DNA of 64,000 nt, from the NCBI GenBank assembly GCA_013350335.1, contig CM023537.1, forward strand, positions 46,188,111 to 46,252,110, in the 5' to 3' direction. A program made the translations under genes and the position numbers. Under the pieces are notes generated by a model. It was not told the DNA's origin. It searched no databases and saw only the letters and a list, made by a program, of their open reading frames with translations. Each line of letters starts with the position of its first letter. Position 1 is the stretch's first letter. Source of the DNA: Chimonanthus salicifolius. Lineage: Eukaryota; Streptophyta; Magnoliopsida; Laurales; Calycanthaceae. Below are positions 46,500 to 58,452 of the stretch, piece after piece.

Positions 46500-49400
46500 T
46501 GTAATACCCTGACCCAGATTAGGCATAGTTTAGCGTAATAAATCTTGTTTGACCAATTAATTTTGGAGATTATGGTTAGAGCTTTGAGGAAAGCCCATGT
46601 GTGGCCCAATCGTAGCTCGTGAGCTCAGTGATCTAGCTCATCCAGCTGGAGGGGCATTTTGGTAATTTACCGCTTATAGTTATTATTTTTTTATAAATTA
46701 TGTTGTTATGTGATTATTATTGGATGATAATGTTCTCCTTAATAAAGGATTTGTATTTCTGATTTTCAAATAATTTTATTTTCAGAAAATGGTATTTAAA
46801 ACCGCCCGTCAAAACCTCGAAAGTGAGTAATAATTATTTTAAATGATTTTGGAAATGAGATAAATTTCAAAACTAGTATTTTATGGTAGACCATTTTAAG
46901 AATGGTCTAGTTATTCTTTGACACCCCAAAATGAGGTTTCTAAATTTTTTATTTTAATATTTGTTTAATTAAGTAAATAGTGTTAAATTGTGGTTTTTAT
47001 TTAAATCAATAATTTTTAATGAGTTTTAAATTTCAAAATTTTTATGGTCATTAAGGTTTTCAAAACCCAGCCTATCTGTAGGGTTGGATTAAGATTTTGA
47101 GTTCTTAAAATTTTGCTTTTAGTTGAAAATCAGATTTTATTAAAACAAGGACTTGTTTGCACAATGGAAATTTGAAGAGGGCTGATTTGCAACCATCAGT
47201 AACCTTCCGGTTACTGTTGCAAACGTAAGCCGGTGCTGCATGCATTCGTATGCAGTGGTCGGATGGCCACCTTTCCCAGCCAATTTTCTATAAATTGGCC
47301 ATTGGGTCAGCCTATCTCTCTCCCTCAGTGCTCTCTGGTTTTTTAGCCGATCACCCCTTACTGTTCTTCCCTGTTTTTCACCCGTAGCTTAAGAAAGGAA
47401 GCTTTTCAAAAAAACCAGACTTTTAGCCCAGGAACTCCAGTGAAGGTAATCACTGTGTTCATTTTCAGATTCTAGGTGGTTTAGAATCAAGAAAAACCGA
47501 TTTTGGTTCAGTTTTGAGTAAGAAAAATGGTTTCAAAATTTAAGGAAAAACTTAGTTTTCATTGTACCAGTGAGGCTTTGGTTCTAAAATCCGTTGGCTT
47601 ACTGAGTTTTAAAGTTTAAAACTATTCCTTATGGAAAGAGGACTCCCAGAGGAGTCCATCGGACCGGCTAGGTGTGGAAACCGAATCCGGGAAACCTGCT
47701 GTTTCCAGATTCGTATTTCACTGTGTGTCTGCCGTCACTGTCTGCTGTTGCAGACAGTGGAGGAAGACGGCTCTCGGACAGTCCGAGAGCCGAACTTCGG
47801 ACTGTCAGAGAGGACCCCTCGGACGTTCCGAGCTTCACCTGAAGTCCAGTTACGCCCGAGGCTAGCTTGACCCACTCGGAAGACCCGAGTAGAGTTCAGA
47901 AGGACCGAACCTACTCGAACGTTCCGAGCCCTAACTTCGGATGTTCCGAGGTACCCAGACCCACCGAGACCTGTTTTCTCTGCTTTTCGGTTCAGATCGA
48001 CTTCGGATGATCCGAGACCCGATCTTCGGACGATCCGAAGTCAGACCCAAGATCCGAGGTCAGTGACTAGTTTAGGTGTGGTTCGGATGATTCGAAGCCA
48101 CAGTACCTTGTTCCTAGGCATGTTCCGAGGGACCCAGTTTTGAAATGTAAAATGTTCTTATTTGATTGTTATTGATTGCATGTGATGTTAGTACCCCCTT
48201 GCTAATTAAAAATATGTACTAACCCTTTTCTCTTATTACTATAGTGTAAATACTATTGTATTCATTTTCAGGCAGACTTTATTGGTCGGGCACTGAGTGA
48301 TCTCACTTCCAGGCCGACGCTATATTTGTCGGACACTGAGTGACCTCGAGGCCTTACTCAAAATGTCAGATCTGGTCCTATCCAGAAGACAACCGAGAAG
48401 TAACCTGAGAATCTAGACCTAACTCAATAAGTCAATCTAGGTCAATGCCCAGAAGACAATATGAGTTTTGGACTGAGCCCCCCACCCTCCACCCTTCTTT
48501 TATTATATTATCTGTGGATTATTGTAACTTAAAATTGTTAGAAACCAAATAGGAAACTCAATTCCATATACCATAGATATTTTTGGGAAAACAAGTATGG
48601 TTTTGAAAATACTACTTATGTATAGGTATTTGATGCTATATATATTGATTGTGCACTTGTCTGTTTGTTGAACAGAGACCGCGAAACCACACATATACGG
48701 TGAAGGAACTTGACTTTGCAGTAGATGTAAACAGGTTTTGTTATTTGAGATGAATTTTGGAGCAATGAGTGGTTTCAAGTTGATGAACCCACTTATGTGC
48801 CTAGACATGATGCACTATGGTAAGAGTGCTTATGATGATGGTGAATATTATGATGTTGATCATATGAGATGTGATACTGCTTCCACGTACCTTTTACTAT
48901 TGAACCATCGCCGAGCTAAGGTGTCGGTTACGTCTACTGGACCAGGTGGGTCGACAGTGACTGACAAGGTGTGTCAGTATCAGTTTGAGGTGCATACCGG
49001 AGATGTACTTGTAAGGATGTATTTTAACCTGTGTCGGGACTTAATACTATTGGTGTCAGGATAGTATCTAGGGGTTGCGATGGATGATAGTAGTATTGGA
49101 AAAGAAATAATGAATTGTGAGACTGATGATGATATTATGCTTATTTGTTATCAAGCATGAGATGTTATTGCGACTGTTAATTATTTTTATTAACCTGTTG
49201 TTTACTTTAAAACTGCACTGTTATATTTCCTTCACTGGGGTAGTTAGCTCATGCCACTCACTTTTCAAGAGATGAACCCAAGGAGGAGAACCCTCTATTT
49301 CAAGCTTAGGGTGGATAAGCTTACGGCAGTGTTTTGGGATTCCACTGAGGGGAATACCCTTATCTTTGCTTTCTGGTTCTTGGAACCATTCGTTTTTGTA

Positions 49401-49706
49401 AAGTACCGGGTATGGTATTTAATTTGTATCAATGTGATGTATTGAAAACTACTACACTTTTGTAGTTAATCTGATGATGTTTTGAAATAAAAAATTCAAT
49501 GGTTGGAATTATGTGATCATACTATGTGTTGCTTTATGTCTATTTGTTAGGTAGATTTATGATATATGTTTGAGTCCACATGTTGAGATCATGTGTGACC
49601 CTTGGGCCCAACCGTTGATCTGGCCCAATTAGAATGCTTGAGTTAGTTTAAAAAAAAAAAAAGATCAGTCGCGTTCCGAGCCCACCCTTCGGGTTGGGGC
49701 GTGACA
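46500..49706 (+). mobile_element. Solo LTR F, 3.2 kb, nested in K
   Basis: Starts tgtaataccctgaccc and ends ttggggcgtgaca; flanks gattt and gattc match at four of five bases. A TATA-type ctataaattgg at about 47289 is followed by pyrimidine-rich leader sequence. It contains a GC-rich palindrome cluster at 47770-48135. Length, ends and absence of genes fit a solo LTR of a long-LTR gypsy family (Tekay/Del-like), but the internal region is missing, so lineage is inference. Confidence 0.72.
47770..48135. repeat. Cluster of tcgga-n-tccga palindromes
   Basis: At least seven imperfect palindromes of the type tcggaNNNtccga occur within 365 bases, for example a 10-bp-arm copy at 47770-47790 (gctctcggac, one spacer base, then its complement), and copies near 47819, 47911, 47935, 48001, 48024 and 48081. 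The rest of the LTR is AT-rich, so this block stands out in composition. Confidence 0.8.
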
Positions 49707-51691
49707 GATTCCCTTAGATTGAAGGGATTAGTTTAAATTAGGGATAAATCTTGGGTCTAAATTGGGAGTGTTGCTTCTAAGCTTTGATTTGACTTAATCT
49801 TTGAACTAATAGGGATGTATTAAGTTCTTTTCGATTGATTAGAGCCTTTGAATTCTGAACCCATCGAGGTACGACCCGAAGATCAACCCGAAACATCGTA
49901 ACTTTCGATGTGAGGATTGATACGCACACTGAATGAATGCTTGTATGCTATTACATTGATTTAGGGAATGTATTGTGTTATTGATATATTTAATCCATTT
50001 TAAATAGGATGGATGTGTCCTATGCTATGCATGGGATGTTATAAATTCCCTGTTATGTGATTTGTAGCATGCCTATTATCTTGTTATGATGATAGAAAAT
50101 TATGATATTTATTTGAGACATTTGTGAAGGGCTGAGATGACTTATTGATGAATTTAATTGGGTTTATACTGTGAAAATGGAGTTATTAGACTTAGAATGT
50201 TAAACCACCATAAGACGTATTGAATAAATTGAAAGGAATAAGAATATGTGTAAACAAACTCGATGTATGTATCTCAAGGTTGGTGTGTAGTACATCTCCT
50301 TAAAATAACCTAATGTGATAACTTATGTTGAATGTATGAAACCTAATGGAATGCGCTATGCTGTTATCATTGTAAAATTATGGTCATGATGTGATTATGC
50401 CATATATGTTGCCCATGTAATTGTGAATATGATCATTTTTGTATTACTCACTGATATGTGCCTTTGAGGTTATTTAGAATTTGAGTATGGGGTATTGTGT
50501 TAATGGGCATGATATTGAGAATTACTAGTGTTGGGATGAGACCCAAAGAGTTTATAGGATTTGATGTTGTACATTTTTTCTTTTTTGGGCACCACTAGTA
50601 GTAGTCCCCACTTCCTATAGGAGATTGGTGTGATAGGATGATGATTTGGATTTAAGGAATCTTATTGGAACGGTGGCGTCGGTTGTGAGAGTTGGTCCTG
50701 TAGGGTTGCCGTCGAGGAGTATATCTCCTATTATGCTTTCGCGTTGTAGGTCCCTCTCATGGCTGTTGGGGTTGTCGTTAGAAGTATAGCCCCTCACATG
50801 CTTCGCGTTGTAGGTCGCCCCTCACGACTATTTTTGTACACTTGGTGTGCAGTATTATGTACGGTTAGGTACTTGTAAGCCATATTTGGGCAGTACTAAC
50901 TTAGTAAGACGTATTGCGTAGGGTTAGATACTTGTGATCTCCATTAGGGCGGTACTAACTTGGTAAGTTGTATATTGATCACCTTATAACTGACTTAATC
51001 ACTAGAGTGGTGAAGGGACACGGAGTAATATAGATTATCTATGTTGTATGGAGATCTCTCACACGTAAGTCGTGGCCTATGTCCCTCAAGGGATCATAAT
51101 ATTTGATAACCCATTCCATAGAGGTGTCATTGGGTGGACATTGTGTTCACGTAGATGAGATTGGTATACTTCGGTGGACAGTATGTCCACATTGATGAGA
51201 TTGATAGCATGACATGATAGCATAGCCTTAATTATATTCCATTTCATACATTATTATCATTATGCTGGTGCTTGAGTGTGTAGCATGCATATTTCCTCAC
51301 TGAGTATTGTTTGTATTCACGTCCATGCAATTTCAGCTAATGTTGCACCGGATGGGTCCGACGGACCACGAGAAAGAGCTTAATTATTATGATGCTTAGG
51401 ACACCCTACATATTTGAGTTGATTATTTAATTTTATTTATTTGATTTGAGTTGGTAACGTTGCTTTTATTGTTTTATTCTTTGGGTGTTTGTTGTAAACA
51501 AATTTAGAATGTTTGATAACATTTATGGTAGAGAATTTATATCCCCTTTGAGATGTTAATGTTATTTAAGATCATTTATGGATTTTGAATTTGAGTTGTG
51601 AGCACATGTGTGTTTCCCACGCGTGATATTCGAGAAAGTAAAATTATTCCGCGTCACGTGTCTATGTTTTGGATTAGGGCGTGACAAAATA

Positions 51692-53540
51692 ACTTTCTTA
51701 TGAAAAAAAATTGTTTGATAAATATTAATAGAGAAATTTAATTTATCATCGATTTCATGATAATTAATAGTATTAGTGGACTTATATAACATAAATAATT
51801 AAAAATTACATATATAACATGAATATGATTATTGAATAATATTCACAAGATTGAATAATATTATTCCATTCTATAAAAAATTATACAAGTGTATGTAGAT
51901 TTCATCGAATAAAATTAATGTAAAAACCCATAAATATAACTTGAAATAGAGTATTAATCTTTACATTCCACCTGTAAATGTGAAATAAAAAATAATATTT
52001 TACATATAAAATTATTTTTAAATCCTATCAAACATCAAAACAAATAAAATAGATCCATCATTTGGTGGGTTATGTGCTTAAGTATATAGGGTAAAGTGCC
52101 ACACTCCAATATGCTAATGATCATTTAACTTTCTTTTTTCACCTCTATTTTGAAGCAAACATCCAAATTAAAATGACAATTATATAATAGAAATTAAATG
52201 AATGAGAAGAAAATATTTAATTAACCCCACAATCATTTAGATAAAAATATTAAAAAAGTATGAAATTTTAATCCTTATAACAATGTTTAAATGTTTAGCA
52301 AATTGTGGAATTTGTGTTAATCTGAAATTTTTACAAAAATATTATATTTAAGGAAAAAATCTACTTAAACATTAACTAATTGTTTATTTATTAATTTTAT
52401 TTATTTTTATTATTTTTAAATATTTATATTTTTCACGAGATTTTCTTGTTAAATTCCTGCTAAAAATCTGAGAATTTGAAAATATCCCGCTATTCATAAT
52501 TGTCGTTAATATCCCGAGAACGAGACTTGTGATATTGGTCAATAGGAGTTACCTTTAAACTATCCTTAAGGCTCATTTGTAACTCTATCATTTAGGGTTA
52601 AATTATTCATCTAGTGTAGCATACGCATCTCTACTGCCCTAACTTTATTTATTTTTTGTCCAACAATTTGCTTCGTCCAGCATTGTAAATCGAATAATTC
52701 TTTTACAAAATCGTTCTGTTAAGCGAAGAGATACTTTTTTATTGACAAGACCATACTAGTTGTCTACCTTTCGCTCACTTTGCTCCTATCTTATTCGTTA
52801 TATCTAAGTACTAAGTCATTTTCTATTTTTATCAGATTACTCTTACTATTGTTTAACTCACTAATGTTAACTTCATATATTCTATTTTAGTTCTACTTTA
52901 GGTATTTGAGTCATCTAATTGAACTTGAGGAAGAAATAGAAAAAAAAAAGAACTTTGTGACTGTTTCTTACCTTTAGTTTTGACTATGGTATTTTTCTTT
53001 AGCAACTTCAACTACCAACTAAAATTCTATTGATAAAAATTGGGTTGACAAAAATGTTAAAGTCTACCATTTTAGAAGATAGCACATTGTTTATAATTTT
53101 AAGAATTGTTTGTTGTTCAATCAACGTAAAATAATAAATTAGGAAAATGACACCTCTTTTATTTCAAAATGCTCATTTTCTCAAACGTTAAAAACTTTAA
53201 CAAAGAAAAGACATGTTTTACATTTGTAATAGAAATGGTAAGTTTGAAAGATTGGGTTGATAGAAATGTTAAAGGTCGCCTTTTTACAGGATGAAAAGTT
53301 CCTTTTAATGGTAGGAGTTGTTTGTTATTGTTCAATTGATGTAAAATTATATGCAAAAAATGAGACATTCTATTTTGTTTCAATATATCTATGCTCTTAG
53401 AGGGTAGAAAATTTAATAAAGAAGTGAACTAGATATGCTTAGGAAGACACCTTTCCATGTACTTTAAGGGGAAATAATGGTTTCAATGCAAACACTATTG
53501 ATCTTGGACATTTTGTTTTAATTACTAAACTACCATCATT
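51692..53540. other. AT-rich intergenic region
   Basis: Long AT-rich sequence with no gene-like frame. It includes one old local duplication (about 53038-53440). Nothing else recognised. Confidence 0.55.
53038..53440. repeat. Diverged tandem duplication of about 210 bp
   Basis: The string attgggttgacaaaaatgtt at 53039 recurs as attgggttgatagaaatgtt at 53252. Later strings (gtttgttgttcaat / gtttgttattgttcaat; gtaaaat) keep the same order. Considerable divergence suggests an old event. Confidence 0.6.
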
Positions 53541-53971
53541 TCATAGGTAGAATGGAAAAATAGAAAAATAGGTGTCCCATTTAAGTACAAATTGAGGTGT
53601 ACAAAGTATATCATGTGCATTAGGTTGCACGGACGATCCCATGGGTTGTATAGGTTGATCATCACATCGCATGGAGACATTTGTGGGTGAATCAGTCACA
53701 CAATTAGGCGTTTCATGGGGTGAAGGTGGTTTAAGCAATTGGAAGGAGCAGAATGTGCAAGAGAAGTTGGGCTCTCATTGTGAGTCCATAGGTCTGAAGT
53801 GGGTGGAGAGTTTGTGTCATAAGAAATAGTGTTTGAGCCCATGGGTATCACTAGATCACTTGTAAGCCAATCAGCGAAGCCAGTTAAATCAGTAACAATA
53901 TATGAGGAATTGTAGCGTGATCTCGAAAAGGAAATAGTGTTTCATAAAAAAGAACATGCCATGAGAGATAA

Positions 53972-54110
53972 TGTAACACCCACAACCCACCTCAAAGTCC
54001 CACATCGATTGTGAGGTGGGTGGGGTGGGAGTTTATATGAGAGACCCCTCTCCCTTGTGTAAAGCCTTTTGGGCCTAGCCATGTGGGCCAAGGCCCAAGA
54101 ACGAAACCGT
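53972..54110 (+). repeat. Element N 5' LTR, left part
   Basis: Matches 58245-58384 nearly base for base (cctcaaagtcccacat, gtgaggtgggtgg, ggcccaag). Homology is lost after gaacgaaaccgtg, where the 3' LTR continues with about 65 further bases. Confidence 0.85.
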
Positions 54111-54619
54111 GGGTGATGAACACTGAGAAATTACCTTTTTACCCTTTAATATTAGATTAATTAGTTTTCATTTTGTAAATATTAGATATGTTTAATATGT
54201 TTTTGAATTTTGCAGAATATTTTAGAAAAAACAAGAAATTGGAATAAAAATTGGAGAAAATGGGCCACAATGTCAAATTTAGAAAGTTTGTAATTTTACC
54301 ACCTAATTTTGGAATTCATTGTAAATTATTTTAATTCAAATCCATTATGAGAATTTGAATTAAAATAATACCTTTTCTATTTTTTTAAAAATGTGGTTAA
54401 TTTTACAAAAACTTCAATGGGCCCATTTTTCCATCTTGAAATCCAAAGGAATTCAAAAAATCAAAGCCCATCATGATGTCTGAAATTGAAAAGCAGAGCA
54501 GTACCTGTTTGCAACCCATTGAGAAAATTAGCAAACCATGTACAAAGTTTTTCTTTAGCAACTACAGCAAGGTATTAGTAATGGATATTGATTAAGGGAT
54601 ATTGTAAAACTACAAGGCC

Positions 54620-55081
54620 ATGGACATATTTAGAGAGATGAACACAAAGACTGTCGACCCAGATACACATGCTTACAGCTTGGTAATCTCCGCACTTGGT
54701 AGAGGTGGAAAAGCGATTGAAAGATATACTGTTTTTGAGAGAATGGTCGGGAGGGGTTGTAAACCCAATGTGACGATTTATACAGCTCTCATCGATTCGT
54801 TTGCAAAATTAGGCAACATGGAGATGGCATTGGAGCTCTTTGAGAGGAGTGAGATGGAGAAGAAACTAGGAGGAAATAGAGAGAAGATCTGCCAGCTTGA
54901 AAAGAGGAGGAATGGGTTGTTAGCCGATTCTAACAGAGAGGGTTGTTCTATGTGCAATGTTACAGAGAACCAAAGAACAAAAACAAAAGAAAAAGTGGTT
55001 GCTGCTTTCATGTACAGCAGAGAGAGTGCTGGCCGATTTTTGCTAATACAAAAAGAGAGGGTTTCGGCCAAATCCTTATGA
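54620..55081 (+). pseudogene. PPR-protein gene fragment, copy 1
   Basis: The frame starts MDIFREMNTKTVDPD and has two consecutive pentatricopeptide motifs with exact 35-residue spacing: PDTHAYSLVISALGRGGK... and PNVTIYTALIDSFAKLG.... The third motif breaks off after ALELFERSEMEKK, after which the sequence is unrelated. PPR proteins bind organellar RNA and normally carry many such motifs. With two motifs and no targeting sequence this is a captured fragment, not a working gene. Confidence 0.82.
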
Positions 55082-56287
55082 CTCAGCAAAGATAAGATGG
55101 AATCAATCATAGCCAACCAGATCTGCTGAAGATGCTATATGATTTTCGCCCAAATCCATGAAACTCGGTGACAAAGTAGGACGTGGCCGGCTGAGAGATA
55201 AGGATGAAGGTGCTGGCTGATTTGGGTTAAAAGAAAGAAAGAAAAGAAAGATCAGGGAAGCAGCCGTGTAAGAGTGAAAGAGATGAAAAAATGGAAAGTC
55301 AGAATGGAGAAAACCTGTGTTGGGTGATGCCTCTTTGCTGTCAAACCAAAAAAATGGGAAGTTGCCATGTAATCTTGTCAAACCAAAAAAACAGGGAAGC
55401 TACCGTGTAGTGAAAAGAAAATAAACCAAAGAACCGGCTGAAACCAAAGAGACCCATTACTATCTCTAATTCCCCATTTCTTCTCTTACAAATAGAGCAT
55501 GGACTCCATTGGAAAAAGGGGAATCGAGCAAGGCATTTGAAGGGGCTGAATTTGGAAGGATAAAGGACAGAGAAAAATATTTGATTTTCTTTTAAGTCAT
55601 TTATTTTATTTTTATGAGTTCCAAAGGATTGTATTTTCTTATATTCCAAATTTTAAATGAAATTCATGGTAGATTCTTTAGATTTATGGTGTTCCCAATT
55701 ATTAAATATTCTATAGTGATGGTTTTTAATTTTATTTTAATTCTTTTTGTGAATGTTATGGAACAAATTATTTTTACAATTTTTAAAGGAAAAGTAGAAC
55801 CCCTGTTAGGATCGGTGGGATTTGACATTTTCAGTCTAAGGTTCTTTTTAAGATCAATTTATTTTAGATTTGGAAAATGCAAGTATAAATCCCTCTCAAG
55901 CCTAAGGCTTGAATTGAAAATTTCTAATTTAAGGGAAGTCGTAATTTTTCTAATTAGAATTTGTATTAATGATGAACTTGAATTTATATTTTATAATTCT
56001 AGAATATTTCATAGTCTAGGCCATAATTTTATTTTTAAATAGGATAACATATCACCTTAGATACTTGTCTCGATTCCATTGTAAACTATGTAATTAATTC
56101 ATTATTATTGTTTTTATTTCATTCTTTTATTTATTCATAAAAATCTTTGAAATGATTTAACTATGTTAGAAATATTTTATTTGTTTCTTAACTTTGCATT
56201 TTCTTTGGCAACTATAGCAAGGTATTAGCAATGGATATTGATTAAGGGATATTGTAAAACTCACAAGGCCATGGACATATTAGAGAG

Positions 56288-56701
56288 ATGAACACAAAGA
56301 CTGTCGACCCATACACACATGCTTACAGCTTGGTAATCTTCGCACTTGGTAGAGGTGGAAAAGCGATTGAAGGATATACTATTTTAGAGAGAATGGTCCG
56401 GAGGGGTTGTAAACCCAATGTGGCGATTTATACAACTCTCATCGATTCGTTTGCAAAAGTAGGCAACACGGAGATGGCATTAGAGCTCTTTGAGAGGAGT
56501 GAGAAGGAGAAGAAACTGAGAGGAAATAGAGAGAAGATCTGCCAGCTTGAAAAGAGGAGGAAGGGGTTGTTAACCGATTCTAACAAAGAGGGTTGGTCTA
56601 TGTGCAATGTTACAAAACAGAGAACCAAAGAACAAAAACAGAAGAAAAAGTGGCTGCTGCTTTCGTGTACAATAGAGAGAGTGCTGGCCGATTTTTACTA
56701 G
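56288..56701 (+). pseudogene. PPR-protein gene fragment, copy 2
   Basis: Second copy, 1650 bases downstream. A single-base deletion upstream removes the first ATG context, so the frame opens at MNTKTVDPYTHAYSLV. The same two motifs follow (RGCKPNVAIYTTLIDSFAK). The end differs from copy 1 by a frameshift. Both copies keep the PPR part open, which may be chance or recent capture. Confidence 0.82.
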
Positions 56702-58147
56702 TACAAACAGAGAGGGTTTCGGCCAAATCCTTATGACTCTGCAGAGATAAGATGGGATCGATCATAGCCAACCAGATCTGTTGAAGATGCTATAAGATTT
56801 TCTCCCAAATCCATGAAACTTCTGCGACAAAGCAGGACATGGCAGGCTGAGAGATAAGGATGAAGGTGCTGGCTGATTTGGGTTAGAAGAAAGAAAGAAA
56901 AGAAAGACCATGGAAGCAGGCTTGTAAGAGTGAAATAGATGAAAAAATGGATAGTTAGAATGGAGAAAACCTGTGCTGGCCGATGCCACTTTGCTGTCAA
57001 ACCAAAAAAATCGGGAAGCTGCTGTGTAATCTTGTCAAACCAAAAAAACAGGGAAGCTGCCATGTAGTGAAAAGAAAATAAACGAAAGAAGCGACTGAAA
57101 TCAAAGGGACCCATTACTTTCCCTATTTCTCCATTTCTTCTCTTATAAATGGAGCATGGATTCCATTGAAAAAAGGGGAACCGAGCAAGGCATTTGAAGG
57201 GGTTGAATTTGGACAGCTAAAGGACAGAGAAAAATATTTGATTTCTTTTAAGTCATTTATTTTATTTTTATGAGTTCCAAAGGATTGTATTTTCTTATAT
57301 TCCAATTTTTAAATGAAATTCATGGTAGATTCTTTAGATTTATCGTGTTCCCAATTATTAAATATTCTATGGTGATGGTTTTTAATTTAATTTTAATTCT
57401 TTTTGTGAATGTTATGGAACAAATTATTTTTTGAATTTTTCAAAGAAAAGTAGAACCCCTGTTAGGATCGGTAGGACTTGACTTTTTCATTCTAAGGTTC
57501 TTTTTAAGAACAATTTATTTTAAATTTGGAAAATACAAGTATAAATCCCGCTCAAGCTTAAGGCTTGAATTGAAAATTTCTAATTTAAGGGAAGTCGTAA
57601 TTTTTCTAATTAGAATTTGTATTAATGATGAACTTGAATTTATATTTTATAATTTTAGAATATTTCATAGTCTAGGCCATAATTTTATTTTTAAATGGGA
57701 TAACATATCACCTTAGATACTTGTCTCGATTCCATTGTAAACTATGTAAATAATTAATTATTATTGTTTTTATTTCATTCTTTTATTTATTCATAAAAAT
57801 CCTTGAAATGATTTAACTAGATTAGAAATATTTTATTTGTTTCTTAACTTTTCATTATAAATTAGAGTGATGTTATTTAAATTTACTCCACCACTTTAAT
57901 CAAATTTATAAATCAATGATAAAAGTAGATCTTATATTTTGTTAACTTCCAAAGTTAGATAATTAATTAAATATTGGTTATCTAAATATAGAATTTTTCT
58001 AAATTAAGATTATAACTCCATGTTTTAGAAAAATATTTTCTTAGATCACATTATTTTAACAGTACCATTTTTATTTGGATGCAGATATTTTATGATTTCC
58101 CTTGGGTATGACCTCGTACTCATTCACTACACTGAGGTCGTTATAAT

Positions 58148-58166
58148 TGGTAGCAGAGCACGGTTC
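58148..58166 (+). other. Element N primer-binding site
   Basis: tggtagcagagcacggttc, a one-base variant of the initiator-Met type tggtatcagagc. Its position only 79 bases from the polypurine tract end is as in the TRIM at 62569-63056. Confidence 0.82.
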
Positions 58167-58229
58167 AACACTCGGACTGTGTAGGCCCTCTACTATTGTG
58201 ATGTGATAGAGCCGGGTACGGCTCTAGTC

Positions 58230-58244
58230 TTAAAGGGGGTGGAT
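58230..58244 (+). other. Element N polypurine tract
   Basis: ttaaagggggtggat abuts the 3' LTR start tgtaacaccc. The same motif (ttaagggggtggat) sits at the same place in the minus-strand TRIM at 62764-62779. Confidence 0.85.
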
Positions 58245-58452
58245 TGTAACACCCACCACCCACCTCAAAGTCCCACATTGATTGTGAGGTGGGTGGAGTG
58301 GGAGTTTATATGAGAGAAGTCCCCCCTCCCTTGTGTGAGGTCTTTTGGGCCTGGCCATATGGGCCAGGGCCCAAGAACAAAACTGTGCTGGTCCACGTGG
58401 GGCCCAAAGCGGACAATATCACACTTAGGAATGGTAGGGTTCAGTTGTTACA
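58245..58452 (+). repeat. Element N 3' LTR
   Basis: 208-bp complete LTR. It shares the strings aaagtcccacattg, ccttttggg and agcggacaatatca with the reverse complement of the LTRs at 62569-63056, placing both in one wider TRIM family. Confidence 0.88.

Larger units (their letters stand above)
46031..51686 (+). mobile_element. Solo LTR K, split by solo LTR F
   Basis: Starts tgtaatggtccatac and ends attagggcgtgaca, with perfect flanks aaata (46026-46030 and 51687-51691). Without F (46500-49706) it is about 2.44 kb. A pyrimidine-rich segment at about 46080-46240 ending aaag|gtaag is LTR leader DNA and not a gene exon. No coding region. AT-rich flanks make the duplication somewhat less decisive. 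Confidence 0.75.
54551..57856 (+). repeat. Tandem duplication, 1.65 kb x 2
   Basis: Unit 1 is 54551-56200 and unit 2 is 56201-57856, exactly head to tail with no spacer. Each begins ttcttt(a/g)gcaacta and contains the PPR frame, a middle part with gctggc(c/t)gattt strings, and an AT-rich tail. The copies differ by scattered substitutions and small indels, so the duplication is not recent. Confidence 0.93.
53972..58452 (+). mobile_element. Element N: TRIM-like LTR element with 4-kb cargo
   Basis: Starts tgtaacaccc and ends gttgttaca, flanked by perfect gataa duplications (53967-53971 and 58453-58457). The right end has the complete TRIM layout: primer-binding site 58148-58166, about 63 bases, polypurine tract, 3' LTR 58245-58452. 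The left LTR (from 53972) matches the 3' LTR only for its first 140 or so bases (to about 54110). Between that point and the primer-binding site lies about 4 kb of other DNA, including two tandem 1.65-kb units with a PPR-gene fragment. The cargo may have been captured during reverse transcription or inserted later. Confidence 0.8.

Noticed and set aside
47631..47870. Two plus-strand frames (79 and 63 codons)
   Set aside because: They fall over the palindrome cluster within solo LTR F; open frames follow from the GC-rich repeats, not from a protein.
48738..49064. 108-codon plus-strand frame
   Set aside because: Lies within solo LTR F, with no recognisable domain; likely chance.
55614..56042. 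142-codon hydrophobic plus-strand frame in unit 1 of the tandem repeat
   Set aside because: AT-rich sequence gives Phe/Ile-rich frames by chance; the matching part of unit 2 is broken by frameshifts.
53972..58452. Reading element N as a large ordinary retrotransposon with a 4.1-kb LTR
   Set aside because: The 3' LTR is complete at 208 bp with TG...CA ends, and a target duplication follows it directly.
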